Assembly (NCBI GenBank): GCA_934339365.1
Contig: CAKRHW010000005.1
Span: 1 to 64,000, forward strand
Source of the DNA: an uncultured Lachnospiraceae bacterium
GTDB lineage: Bacteria > Bacillota > Clostridia > Lachnospirales > Lachnospiraceae
Direction of reading: 5' to 3'
DNA length: 64,000 nt
Numbering within the stretch: the first letter of the stretch is position 1; each line of letters begins with the position of its first letter. Shown here piece by piece: positions 1 through 7,968 of the stretch. Below the pieces are notes generated by a model that saw nothing but the letters and a program-made list of their open reading frames with translations, was not told the DNA's origin and made no database searches. The position numbers and the translations under genes are program-made.

Positions 1-40
1 TCTTGCTTGAGCAAAGTGACTTCCTTGTTTGGGGATTAAG

Positions 41-70
41 ATTGCAAACTCGCAAAGCGAGTTTCGCAAT
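41..70. other. Stem-loop of unknown role upstream of the two-component operon
   Basis: An 8-bp perfect stem (AAACTCGC/GCGAGTTT, loop AAA) is extended by ATTGC/GCAAT with one bulged C. It is not followed by a T-run in either direction, so it is not a clear intrinsic terminator. It could be the end of a gene cut off by the window start, or a protein-binding site. Function unknown. Confidence 0.4.
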
Positions 71-159
71 TACCTATTCAAACAATCATTGTATTATACA
101 GGTTTTTTATTTGTTGCACAATATAAATGTGATATAAAAAAGGGAATGAACGGTAAGAA

Positions 160-206
160 AAATCTGAGTTTTTTAAATTGTCTAAATGAATAAATCTGAG
201 TATAAT
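160..206 (+). promoter_or_regulatory. Promoter with a direct repeat, for the LytTR/GHKL operon
   Basis: TTGTCT (178-183), a 17-base spacer and TATAAT (201-206) form a good sigma-A-type promoter 48 bases before the response-regulator start. The 10-mer AAATCTGAGT occurs twice, at 160-169 and 192-201, with starts 32 bases apart (about three helical turns). One copy lies just upstream of the -35 and one abuts the -10. LytTR-domain regulators typically bind paired direct repeats, so autoregulation is a reasonable inference, but the spacing is larger than in the best-known LytTR sites. Confidence 0.5.
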
Positions 207-253
207 GATTATCAGCAGCATGGGAAGCAGATGGTTCGAGGGAGGATAGTTAA

Positions 254-982
254 ATGATACAGATTGCACTTTGCGACGACTCGTCCTATATGAGAAAAGT
301 GACAAAAGAGAGTTTGGTGAAATATTCCATTCAAAAGAATATAGAATTGCAGATACAGGAATATGAATCAGGAGAACAGCTCTTAGAGGCTGAACAATCA
401 GGAGAAAATCAGCACAACCTGATCTTTATAGATTATGAGTTTGAAGAAAAAGGAGAAAACGGACTGGAGATTATAATGAAACTTCGAAAATTTCAGAAGA
501 ACACGAAGGTGATATTCCTGTCTAGTTATTCACAAGTTGTCTTTAAAAGCTTTGAAGTGGATACATTTCGGTTCTTAGTGAAACCATTGGAGGAAGAAAA
601 ATTATACAAAGCAATGGATGATTTTTTAGAGTCAATCGCTGATGAACGGATTTTGAAAATTCGGATTGATGGAGAGAACTGTCTGTATGAAGAAGGAATC
701 CTTACATATATGGAGGGGTGTGGAAAAAACTGCATTCTCTATTTTGCAGATGGCCGAAAAGCAGTGGTATGCAATGAAACACTTTCTTCTGTAGAAGAAC
801 GCCTTTCCGATTGTTTTATTCGATGCCATAAGTCTTTTCTGGTAAATATGGAACATATAGATTCCTATAATCGAACGGAACTGACTATGGATACTGGAGA
901 GAAGATTTTGATCAGCAGAACCAGATATAAGGATTTTATTGAAGCTTTTACCGAGTATATTTCAAAAAAGAGAGGAATATAG
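254..982 (+). CDS. LytTR-family response regulator (AgrA-like)
   Basis: A 242-residue response regulator with an N-terminal receiver domain (about residues 1-120) and a C-terminal LytTR DNA-binding domain (about 135-236). The receiver shows the acidic pair D8-D9, the likely phospho-acceptor D60 (FIDYEF) and the conserved lysine K110 (LVKP). The LytTR half carries the typical RCHKSFLVN motif. A GGGAGGA ribosome site lies just upstream of the ATG. The stop codon is one base before the start of the GHKL kinase gene, so the two form a cognate pair. Homologues (AgrA, ComE, VirR types) often control peptide signalling or bacteriocin genes, but no agrD/agrB-like genes are visible here, so the target is unknown. 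Confidence 0.9.
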   Translation: MIQIALCDDSSYMRKVTKESLVKYSIQKNIELQIQEYESGEQLLEAEQSGENQHNLIFIDYEFEEKGENGLEIIMKLRKFQKNTKVIFLSSYSQVVFKSFEVDTFRFLVKPLEEEKLYKAMDDFLESIADERILKIRIDGENCLYEEGILTYMEGCGKNCILYFADGRKAVVCNETLSSVEERLSDCFIRCHKSFLVNMEHIDSYNRTELTMDTGEKILISRTRYKDFIEAFTEYISKKRGI

Positions 983-983
983 A

Positions 984-2303
984 ATGAAAACGATAGGATG
1001 TGTGTTGGTTCTTTATACGATCTGGGCATTGTTGGATTTCGTGAATTTGTTTTTGATTTATGATAAATTCTTGCTAGTTGAGCGGAAACCACTGAAAAAA
1101 AGTGGGTTTATTTGGATTTTCTGGATGTTTTTCATTAGCTATATGCATGGACTACAGTCTGCAGAAATAATATATAATAAAATAATATTTTGGTTCGTCT
1201 GGTTTTTTTATTATATGAAAATGATTCCAATATTGTGGACTTTTTTTTCAAGGCGAAAAAAAGATATTGTATTGGTATTATTTTATCAGTTGCTGGTATC
1301 AACGCTGGCTCAGGGAATCTCTCTTTTTGCCGATCAACCGTTTAGTAAGGTATTTTATGATTTATTTGAAAACGATTTATGTGAGGTAGTTGCGGCAACA
1401 TTCATTACTGTGTTTTTACTGCTTCTGTTGTTGATGCGGAAGAATCATATATTAAAAGTATATTTTGGAGATTTATCTGTATCCCAATATCTTGTATTCT
1501 GTTTGGTGTTGTTTGTGGCAGATTTACTGGAAGCAGATGTCCTTATGCAATATCCGGACAAGATATTTCTGAAAGTATTGTCTGCAGGAAATGTCATTGT
1601 AGTGTGCATTTTTATGTTTCAGATGATTTTAGTGAGAGAATCAGACACAAGAAAAGAAAAAGTGATAGAAGTGCTTGATGAACAGATGAAAAAGGTGACA
1701 GATTATTATTATGCGATGACAGAACAGGAAAATCAGATGAGAAAATTCCGGCATGATATCAAAAATCTACTGTTTGCCCTTCATTCCATGGTAGAGCAAG
1801 GGGAAAACGAGAAGGCACTGGAGTATTTGGAAGAAATGAATGACCTGTGTCAAAGGACGACCAAAAAGTATGATACTGGAAACTTTATTGCAGATGCATT
1901 GCTGAGTGCGAAATCTTCCGTTGCGGCGAATTCCAATACAGAGATTCGCTTTGACGGGTTTATCCCCAGTGAAGGTATTGAAAATGTGGATATGGTCATT
2001 TTATTATCCAATATCGTGGATAATGCGGTGGAAGCCTGTGAAAAAATATCCGGTCAAAAGAAAATCATAATCGAATCTGTATTGCAGAAACAGATGTGGC
2101 TCTTGTTGGTGAAGAATCCGGTTGAGACAGATGTAAGGATTCAAAAAAACAGAATCGAAACGACAAAGAAGAATAAGGAATTGCATGGATACGGCATCCA
2201 GAATATGCAGCGTGTAGTGAAAAAACAGAATGGTAATTTAAGCTTTACATGTGAGGATGGATGTTTTTCTGTGCGGGTGATGCTACAGTTGAAAAAAGAA
2301 TAG
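984..2303 (+). CDS. GHKL-domain sensor histidine kinase (AgrC-like)
   Basis: A 439-residue membrane sensor. The first ~220 residues hold about six hydrophobic segments. The cytoplasmic part has an H-box FRHDIKN (phospho-acceptor about H257), an N-box NIVDNAVEAC and a G-box HGYGIQNM, the arrangement of the AgrC/GHKL kinase group (HATPase_c_5). The start at 984 is chosen because AGAGGA lies just upstream and it follows the response-regulator stop by one base. An upstream in-frame ATG at 939 would overlap that gene by 44 bases and is unlikely. The ligand cannot be told from the sequence; AgrC relatives sense secreted peptides. Confidence 0.9.
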   Translation: MKTIGCVLVLYTIWALLDFVNLFLIYDKFLLVERKPLKKSGFIWIFWMFFISYMHGLQSAEIIYNKIIFWFVWFFYYMKMIPILWTFFSRRKKDIVLVLFYQLLVSTLAQGISLFADQPFSKVFYDLFENDLCEVVAATFITVFLLLLLLMRKNHILKVYFGDLSVSQYLVFCLVLFVADLLEADVLMQYPDKIFLKVLSAGNVIVVCIFMFQMILVRESDTRKEKVIEVLDEQMKKVTDYYYAMTEQENQMRKFRHDIKNLLFALHSMVEQGENEKALEYLEEMNDLCQRTTKKYDTGNFIADALLSAKSSVAANSNTEIRFDGFIPSEGIENVDMVILLSNIVDNAVEACEKISGQKKIIIESVLQKQMWLLLVKNPVETDVRIQKNRIETTKKNKELHGYGIQNMQRVVKKQNGNLSFTCEDGCFSVRVMLQLKKE

Positions 2304-2313
2304 AGGAATGGGA

Positions 2314-2349
2314 AAAACCCCTGTGTGTTTTAGTGCATACAGGGGTTTT
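2314..2349 (+). terminator. Intrinsic terminator after the kinase gene
   Basis: An 11-bp perfect stem AAAACCCCTGT/ACAGGGGTTTT starts 10 bases after the kinase stop codon. The right arm ends in TTTT. The A-rich left arm would also let it act on the other strand. Confidence 0.75.
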
Positions 2350-2513
2350 CATGTGCTGAAATTAGAGTGAATGGTTAAAAAAACAGAGTTTGATGCAGTT
2401 CATTCCCAAAATAATACCAGTTACTCCCAAAGTGTGTTTTGGGGAGAAAAAAGGAGTATGATACATATTGTTCAGCGGAACAAAAAATATGTGAAAGAGG
2501 AGAGATAGAAAAT

Positions 2514-2669
2514 ATGAGTATGTTCAAAAAGAAAATGTTAATATCAGCCCTTATTCTTTTGATTGCAGGTGCTATCGCACTTTTGGTTAATCAAGCTGCG
2601 ATCAGAATTACTATAATGTGTATAGTAGCAGGTGTGATTTCTGCCATAACAAGAAAAGTAGAAGTATAA
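2514..2669 (+). CDS. Small two-helix membrane protein, unknown function
   Basis: A 51-residue protein: a short basic N-terminus (MSMFKKK) and two hydrophobic helices (about 8-26 and 31-45) joined by a short polar stretch. The start at 2514 is supported by GAGGAGAGA upstream; an in-frame ATG at 2439 lacks a ribosome site. It follows the kinase terminator, so it probably has its own promoter, and it precedes another unknown gene on the same strand by 41 bases. An AgrD-type prepeptide was considered, but the only cysteine lies within a membrane helix and no PxxC-like processing motif is present. Function unknown. Confidence 0.5.
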   Translation: MSMFKKKMLISALILLIAGAIALLVNQAAIRITIMCIVAGVISAITRKVEV

Positions 2670-2710
2670 CTTCTTTTTCTAAATATGAGATTTGTACAGG
2701 AAGGAAAAGT

Positions 2711-3118
2711 ATGCAGGGAGCAAATTGGTATGAAGACTTAATACATCAGAATTTAGAAGTAGCAGTATGCAAAAAAAATGAGTTAAAAGAAAAACTGCAG
2801 GAATTTAGTGGAAATTTAAATTTAAAAGAAGATGTATTAATTATTCAGTCTTGTAAAACTAAGTATAAAATATATCATACACAAAAGGATATGGAAGGAG
2901 AAAACGTATCTATACAGTTGAGTCCAGCTTTGAGATTTCGATTAGAGTTGGATATTTTTGATTTTGAACAGGAAATGTTGAAGATAGACCAGGCAGTTTT
3001 ACAGTATCCGTTTGATGTGCTGACCGAGCCGTTTTGCCAGGTGCAGTACATGAATCTGAGTGATGATTTTCTGATATTGGATGTGTATGTAGGCATGAAG
3101 GAAAGGGAGAAAAGTTGA
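2711..3118 (+). CDS. Hypothetical soluble protein
   Basis: A 135-residue protein starting at an ATG preceded by AGGAAGGAAAAG. No signal peptide or membrane segment is visible. It is mixed acidic/basic (MQGANWYEDLIHQNLEVAV at the start, then a charged KKNELKEKLQEF helix) and predicted alpha/beta, with hydrophobic strands near the C-terminus (FLILDVYVGM). I do not recognise a family. It is probably co-transcribed with the small membrane protein upstream and may be linked to the two-component pair, but only by proximity. The next gene is convergent. Confidence 0.55.
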   Translation: MQGANWYEDLIHQNLEVAVCKKNELKEKLQEFSGNLNLKEDVLIIQSCKTKYKIYHTQKDMEGENVSIQLSPALRFRLELDIFDFEQEMLKIDQAVLQYPFDVLTEPFCQVQYMNLSDDFLILDVYVGMKEREKS

Positions 3119-3143
3119 TATAAAATATTCATAAAAATTATAT

Positions 3144-3181
3144 GGGTGCAATAGTCAGGGTCCTACTGACATTTTGCACCC
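3144..3181. terminator. Stem-loop between convergent genes
   Basis: GGGTGCAA (3144-3151) pairs with TTGCACCC (3174-3181), and an inner GTCAG/CTGAC pair extends the structure. The right arm lies inside the 3' end of the minus-strand hydrolase gene. On the minus strand the stem is followed by ATATAATTTTT, so it may terminate that gene. Confidence 0.45.
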
Positions 3182-4626
3182 TCAAATTCAAAGGAAGTTT
3201 TAACGGACATGCTTCTCTTTTTTTGTACTTTTATGTGTAAGGTGTTTTCGCTAAAGGAGCATTCAGCAGTTACTCCAAGTGGTCCATTTAAGTAGCAGAG
3301 TTTTAGATGGAGTGTATGATCGGCCCATGCCCATGTACCGGAGGTTTGGGAAGTGCGGATATCACTGCATGTGTAATACTTGTCGTGGTCTGTATCTGGA
3401 ATCAGGTTGTCCTGCCAGTTTAGGTAGCCGAATTTGAGACAACGTTTTTTGGCATCCTTAAAAAAGCATGTAACGGACAGAATCTGTTCGGGTGTAAGAT
3501 GAAAACTGATTTTTTCTATGCCTTCTTCATTTTCGTGGATGGTATAAGAAGCAAGAGTTTCTGGTGGTAAATCCGGAGTTCCTTTTGCACAAGGTACTGT
3601 AAAGGTTAATTTTTCAGAAGCAGCTTCTTTCAGATTTTGTGGGTTTACGGGTAAACATGCCGGAAGCAGATATTTCCATACCTTGTCGAGGAGTCCACCC
3701 ATATCTTCTGTACCGGAAAGGGTTGCAATAATTACATTTTCTTTTGGGGCAACAATTACAAACTGCCCATAGGCTCCATCACCACGATACACACCATCTG
3801 GAATGCATTGCCATATCTGATATCCATATCCATATCCCCAGTTATCTTCGTTGTCATAGACATCTCCACCGGCAGAGCAGACAAGGCGAGAGGTCATACG
3901 TTTTATCCATGCAGCATTCAAAAGTTGTTTTCCATTCCATTTTCCCTCCTGCATCAGAAAAACACCGAGCTTTGAGATACTTTCAATGGTAACATTGAGT
4001 CCGATACCACCAAGAGAATTCCCCTCCGGTGATTGATCCCAGGCAAAGGTTTTCATGTCTAATGGTTCAAAAAAACGTTCTTTCAAATAGTCTGCGAGCG
4101 TTTCGCCTGTAAGTTTTGTTATAATGGCAGATAAGACGTAGGTTGCTGTTGTATCGTAGAAAAAAGAACTTCCCGGTTCGTGTACAGGAGCAATCTGAAG
4201 AAAGCGGGCTACCCAGTTTCCGTCAAATTCATAATTAAGGATTGGAGGTTCTTCTTCCTGACCGGTACTCATAGTGAGTAAATGTTCAACGGTTATTTTA
4301 CGTGCCTTGTCGCTGATAGAATTAGAAAAACCACCTTTTTCCATTTCGTCTTCAAAGAGGGAATAGACCGTCTCATCTGTGGTAAGCAGACCTTCCTGAA
4401 CAGCAAAACCTACTCCAATAGCAGTAAATGCCTTACTGAGGGAAAAAAGCATGTGCAAGGATTCCTTTTTGTAAGGTTTCCATTCTGCCTCACAACAGAC
4501 ATATGGACCCCGCAAAAGCATAAAATCATGCAACTCAATCCCGGCAAGAGATACCGCATGAAAAAATGCATCCAATCCTTCTTTTTTTACATTTCCAATT
4601 TCTAAACTTGTTCTCTTTAAATCCAT
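3163..4626 (-). CDS. Serine hydrolase of the beta-lactamase/class C family
   Basis: A 487-residue protein of the beta-lactamase family (PF00144), a fold shared by class C beta-lactamases, D-aminopeptidases and esterases. The SxxK motif is S62-L-S-K65 with the expected serine nucleophile. A tyrosine motif (FFYDTTATY) and a glycine-rich GDGAYGQF segment sit where YxN and KTG-type motifs occur. A C-terminal ~130-residue beta-rich extension follows the catalytic domain. No signal peptide is visible, so it is probably cytoplasmic and unlikely to be a secreted drug-resistance enzyme. It lies 32 bases downstream of a lipase-like gene on the same strand, suggesting one operon. Substrate unknown; an esterase or peptidase role is most likely. 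Confidence 0.85.
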   Translation of the reverse strand: MDLKRTSLEIGNVKKEGLDAFFHAVSLAGIELHDFMLLRGPYVCCEAEWKPYKKESLHMLFSLSKAFTAIGVGFAVQEGLLTTDETVYSLFEDEMEKGGFSNSISDKARKITVEHLLTMSTGQEEEPPILNYEFDGNWVARFLQIAPVHEPGSSFFYDTTATYVLSAIITKLTGETLADYLKERFFEPLDMKTFAWDQSPEGNSLGGIGLNVTIESISKLGVFLMQEGKWNGKQLLNAAWIKRMTSRLVCSAGGDVYDNEDNWGYGYGYQIWQCIPDGVYRGDGAYGQFVIVAPKENVIIATLSGTEDMGGLLDKVWKYLLPACLPVNPQNLKEAASEKLTFTVPCAKGTPDLPPETLASYTIHENEEGIEKISFHLTPEQILSVTCFFKDAKKRCLKFGYLNWQDNLIPDTDHDKYYTCSDIRTSQTSGTWAWADHTLHLKLCYLNGPLGVTAECSFSENTLHIKVQKKRSMSVKTSFEFEGAKCQ

Positions 4627-4658
4627 GTAGTTGTCCTTTCCTTTCTTTTTGTCTGGTA

Positions 4659-5852
4659 TTAAAACCCTCTTTTTTTAAGGTCTGCAACGAGTTGTACATA
4701 GAATTCACGTACATCAAATCCAGGAATATTTTCTCGGTTTAAATCGATCACATCTCCATGAGAGATTCCTCTTTTTCCCTTCACAGTTAAAAGCCGGTAG
4801 TTTTGTCCCCAATGAAAAGAATCTTCTCCGACCAGTCCGTCATTAGAACCATCAAAGTATTTTACAAGAGGGTATGTAAAATTCAGTGGAAATCTTCCGG
4901 ATAATGGATGATTGAGTTTAGAGCCTGTTGACTGATAGTAGATATTAGGGTTATCTTTTATTTCCTGATTAAATTTCGCACAGTTTTCAAAGGTAAGGTC
5001 GTATACGGCAGAGAGAAAATCAGGATTTACATCACCTAACTTTGCAGCACCTGCGTTGTATGCCTTTGCAATCATGTTCTGTTGCTTCTGTGGAATCTTT
5101 GTAAGCAGATAATCGGCGAACTGGCATCCCCTGTGGGGAGTGTTAATTGTGGTAAGAGATGCAACATATGGTGCAATGTCGGTAAGGGCAATGGCTGCTC
5201 TCATATCCAGACCACCCTTAGAATGAGCAATGACATTTACTTTTTCACAGCCGGTCTCTTGGATAATCTGATGAATCCGGTCAGATAATTCTTTTGCACT
5301 ATTTCGGACTGCCGCAGCACTATTATGGTTTCCATAATAAATGGCAGCTCCATTTCGCTGCAATTCTGCGGGTATTCTTCCCCAGTAATTTAAATGTTCA
5401 AAATCCCGGAAGAAGACACCATGTACCATTAAGACAGGATATTTTGTCTTGCAGATTTCCTGCCCCTTTCGCTGGTTATTTCTTAAGGTACGCATTTTTT
5501 CCATTTTTACTTCATTTCCTACAGTCTTTATAATGATGTGTAACATGATAAGATGAGCAATCGGTATCCAGCCACACACAATTCCAAGAACCCTCCAGCG
5601 GATTCCAAGTTGTTCTGAGGTAAGGTATACTGCGATAATTCCGATCCAGAAAATGATAGTTTCCACTAAAATTCCAAGTCCCAGGCGGATGAGCCAATAG
5701 GTATGCTGCTTCATAATACCGGCAGGACCACCAAACCATCTTTCATAACATCCGAAAAATCCCAGTATCAGATAGATGGATAATACAATGCTTGTCAGAC
5801 AGAACAGTTTCAGCATGATTCTGCCAAAGTTGCAAATTCGAATTCTTTTCAT
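4659..5852 (-). CDS. Membrane-anchored lipase-like alpha/beta hydrolase
   Basis: A 397-residue protein with three or four N-terminal hydrophobic segments (about residues 12-35, 50-78 and 86-110) and a C-terminal alpha/beta hydrolase domain. The oxyanion motif is MVHGVFF. The nucleophile is S211 in AHSKGG. The other triad members are probably D338 (SNDGLV) and H365 (ISHGD), a layout like Burkholderia/Pseudomonas triacylglycerol lipases. The start is chosen for the strong GGAGG six bases before ATG 5852; a further in-frame ATG at 5897 has none. The orientation of the catalytic domain relative to the membrane is unclear. Likely substrates are glycerides or other esters. Confidence 0.85.
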   Translation of the reverse strand: MKRIRICNFGRIMLKLFCLTSIVLSIYLILGFFGCYERWFGGPAGIMKQHTYWLIRLGLGILVETIIFWIGIIAVYLTSEQLGIRWRVLGIVCGWIPIAHLIMLHIIIKTVGNEVKMEKMRTLRNNQRKGQEICKTKYPVLMVHGVFFRDFEHLNYWGRIPAELQRNGAAIYYGNHNSAAAVRNSAKELSDRIHQIIQETGCEKVNVIAHSKGGLDMRAAIALTDIAPYVASLTTINTPHRGCQFADYLLTKIPQKQQNMIAKAYNAGAAKLGDVNPDFLSAVYDLTFENCAKFNQEIKDNPNIYYQSTGSKLNHPLSGRFPLNFTYPLVKYFDGSNDGLVGEDSFHWGQNYRLLTVKGKRGISHGDVIDLNRENIPGFDVREFYVQLVADLKKRGF

Positions 5853-6027
5853 ACAGTTCCTCCATATTCGTCTTTTTATTTTTAAATATTGTATCATAAT
5901 TCGCTCTTGTGGAAAATAATTTTTTTCGTATAATAGAAAGTTATAAGAATTCTTAATGTAGTTGAAACGGATGATAAAACAATCAATGTTTGTATACAGA
6001 ACAAACAGGAAAGGGAAGGTAAATCAA

Positions 6028-6384
6028 ATGAGAAGAAAAGAACGAAAGGGAGACCAATTGACTTTATTTTTTCATGGCTCAAAAGAAGGTGCCAAACATG
6101 AAATTATTCAGAAAGATTGTCACGTCACATTTGAAGTGGACTGTGGACATGAGTTAATGCTTCCGACTAAAAAGGAAGCATGTACTTCTAGTTTTGCATA
6201 TGAAAGCGTGATCGGTCAGGGAACAATTGAAAAGGCACAAGAGAGTGAAAAGGAAGAATTGCTGACGGCACTTTTAGAACATTATGGAATTGAGCAGAAG
6301 GAGTTCCATCCGGCTCATTTAGCGAATACGGTTGTCTATAAAATTCATGTGGAACATTATACTGCGAAGCATCATTTGAGTTGA
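6028..6384 (+). CDS. NimA-like FMN-binding protein with a missing N-terminal segment
   Basis: A 118-residue protein matching the pyridoxamine-5'-phosphate-oxidase-like/NimA group (split-barrel flavoproteins, usually ~150-160 residues). The opening MRRKER is the family's usual start, but it runs directly into DQLTLFFHGSKEGAKHE, which normally lies some 40 residues further on. The later motifs are intact: FEVDCGHEL, SFAYESVIGQG and a C-terminal YKIHVEHYTAKHH. The missing stretch normally supplies the first barrel strands, so the product may be inactive. A ribosome site GGGAAGG supports the start at 6028. Members of the group are linked to nitroimidazole reduction, but most are uncharacterised. 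Confidence 0.7.
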   Translation: MRRKERKGDQLTLFFHGSKEGAKHEIIQKDCHVTFEVDCGHELMLPTKKEACTSSFAYESVIGQGTIEKAQESEKEELLTALLEHYGIEQKEFHPAHLANTVVYKIHVEHYTAKHHLS

Positions 6385-6420
6385 TGACAGGGATTCGGAT
6401 AGAAGATAGTGAGAGTTAGA

Positions 6421-6465
6421 CTGTTATAGTTATGAATTTGGTTTTGTAACTATAGCAGTTTTTTT
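6421..6465 (+). terminator. Intrinsic terminator after the NimA-like gene
   Basis: A 12-bp stem CTGTTATAGTTA/TAACTATAGCAG (one G-U pair) is followed by seven T. It lies 37 bases after the stop codon. Confidence 0.85.
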
Positions 6466-6497
6466 GTGCTGCAAAAGTAAAATTACAAAATAACAGG

Positions 6498-6527
6498 TTG
6501 ACAAAAAAGAGCAAAGTATAGTAAACT
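6498..6527 (+). promoter_or_regulatory. Promoter of the biotin operon
   Basis: TTGACA (6498-6503), an 18-base spacer and TAAACT (6522-6527), 80 bases upstream of bioY. GGTTGACAA at the -35 matches the right half of the BirA operator consensus, but I cannot find a convincing left half, so BirA control is only a possibility. Confidence 0.6.
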
Positions 6528-6606
6528 GTTTTCGTCACTCTGAAAATTCAAAGTTAACATATAAGAGCAGCAGGGGTGAAGAGAAAAAGGAAAGGAAGCA
6601 GAGGTT

Positions 6607-7221
6607 ATGAGTGTAGGTAAGGAGAAGAATGCAGATATGATGCAGAAAGAGCTGGTGCAGGGAAGGCGGGGAATTCACACGAAAGAAATGATTTTTTGTG
6701 GTGTATTTACAGCATTAATTGCAATTGGGGCATTTATTAAAATTCCGGTACCAGTGTGTCCATTTACATTGCAATTTTTATTTACGATGATGGCAGGATT
6801 ATTACTGGGGGGAAAACTTGGCTCCTTAAGTGTCATTGTGTATATCGTGTTAGGACTAATCGGTCTGCCTGTTTTTGCAGAAGGCGGTGGATTCTGGTAT
6901 GTGTTAAAGCCGACATTTGGATATCTGATTGGATTTGCAATTGGAGCATATGTGACTGGAAGAATGATAGAGCAGGCAAAAAAACTGACTTTGGCAAAAT
7001 ACTTGCTTGCAAATTTTACAGGGCTTGTCATTGTGTATGCAACAGGAATGGTTTACTATTTCGTAATTAGTAATTACGTGATTGATACGCCAATCGGTTT
7101 ATGGCCACTATTTTTATATTGTTTTCTGTTAGCCATTCCGGGTGATATTGCATTATGTATTTTGGCAGCATTTTTAGCAAAAGGCATCCGGACAACGATT
7201 CGTCGTATCATGGAGGCTTAA
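6607..7221 (+). CDS. bioY: BioY, substrate-binding (S) component of the biotin transporter
   Basis: A 204-residue integral membrane protein of the BioY family with about six hydrophobic helices. Family-typical features are the N-terminal FTALIAIGAFIKIPVPVCPF segment, a PFTLQFLFTMMAGLLLGGK stretch and a glycine-rich AEGGGFWYVLKPTFGYLIGF loop involved in biotin binding. BioY takes up biotin alone or with an ECF energizing module (EcfA/EcfA'/EcfT), which is not encoded nearby. It is the first gene of bioY-bioD-bioA and lies 46 bases before bioD, so import and synthesis of biotin are probably co-regulated. The ~27-residue cytoplasmic N-terminal extension is within family variation. Confidence 0.93.
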   Translation: MSVGKEKNADMMQKELVQGRRGIHTKEMIFCGVFTALIAIGAFIKIPVPVCPFTLQFLFTMMAGLLLGGKLGSLSVIVYIVLGLIGLPVFAEGGGFWYVLKPTFGYLIGFAIGAYVTGRMIEQAKKLTLAKYLLANFTGLVIVYATGMVYYFVISNYVIDTPIGLWPLFLYCFLLAIPGDIALCILAAFLAKGIRTTIRRIMEA

Positions 7222-7266
7222 AGAGAACAAAGGATATCGAGCAGACAGGAAAGAGAGAAAAAACGT

Positions 7267-7950
7267 ATGAGTAAAGGATTGTTTATTACCGGAACAGGAA
7301 CCGATGTAGGGAAAACATTTGTTGCCGGACTGATTGTAAAGAAATTGGCAGAGGGTGGAAAAAATGCAGCATATTATAAAGCTGCAATGAGTGGAAATAT
7401 TAGAAGAGAAGATGGAAGTCTCATACCCGGAGATGCGATGTGGGTGAAAGAGACGGCTGGGATTAAACAGCCTGAGAAGGAAATGTGCCCTTATGTATAT
7501 GAGCATGCCTATTCTCCACATCTTGCATCCCGATTAGAGGGGAATCCGGTAAAGCTTGAGGTAGTAAAAGAAAAATATCAGGAAGTTTGTAAAAAATATG
7601 AATATATAACGGTCGAGGGAAGTGGAGGTATTTTGTGCCCGCTTTGTTATGATGAAGCGAAGATACAGTTAGAAGATGTGATCAAAGAGTTGCAGCTTCC
7701 ATCCATTATCATTGCAGATGCAGGACTTGGAACTATTAATAGTGTCGTGTTGACGGCAGAATATATGAAGCAGAAAAATCTTCCGGTTAAGGGGATTATT
7801 TTCAATCATTTCCACGAAGGGAATGTTATGGAGGAGGATAACCTGCGGATGTGCGAAGAGATGACGGGGATAAAAGTTCTTACTTGTGTAAAAGATGGTG
7901 ATACACAGTTAGAAATGGATGTAGAGAAACTGGCAGCCCTGTATGAATAG
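7267..7950 (+). CDS. bioD: Dethiobiotin synthetase BioD
   Basis: A 227-residue ATP-dependent carboxylase that forms the ureido ring of dethiobiotin from 7,8-diaminopelargonate, CO2 and ATP. The Walker A motif GTGTDVGKT spans residues 9-17. The substrate-binding YYKAAMSG segment and the VEGSGGILCPL loop are typical of the family, as is IIADAGLGTINS. Length is normal. It sits 18 bases before bioA, whose product makes its substrate. The order bioY-bioD-bioA is a coherent salvage/synthesis unit, although bioB and bioF are absent from this window. Confidence 0.95.
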   Translation: MSKGLFITGTGTDVGKTFVAGLIVKKLAEGGKNAAYYKAAMSGNIRREDGSLIPGDAMWVKETAGIKQPEKEMCPYVYEHAYSPHLASRLEGNPVKLEVVKEKYQEVCKKYEYITVEGSGGILCPLCYDEAKIQLEDVIKELQLPSIIIADAGLGTINSVVLTAEYMKQKNLPVKGIIFNHFHEGNVMEEDNLRMCEEMTGIKVLTCVKDGDTQLEMDVEKLAALYE

Positions 7951-7968
7951 GAGAAAGAGAGGTTAATT

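Noticed and set aside
41..70. Stem-loop as a terminator
   Set aside because: No T-run on either side; kept only as an unexplained stem-loop.
939..983. Upstream start of the GHKL kinase at 939
   Set aside because: It would overlap the response regulator by 44 bases and lacks a ribosome site; ATG 984 has AGAGGA.
2514..2669. Possible AgrD-type autoinducer precursor
   Set aside because: The only cysteine is buried in a hydrophobic helix, no processing motif or AgrB gene is near, and the protein looks like a two-helix membrane protein.
5944..5955. 12-bp palindrome TAAGAATTCTTA upstream of the NimA-like gene
   Set aside because: It is short and AT-rich, a common chance event in this genome, with no second copy nearby.
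6475..6504. Full BirA operator at the biotin promoter
   Set aside because: Only the right half (GGTTGACAA) fits; the left half is too weak and badly spaced.
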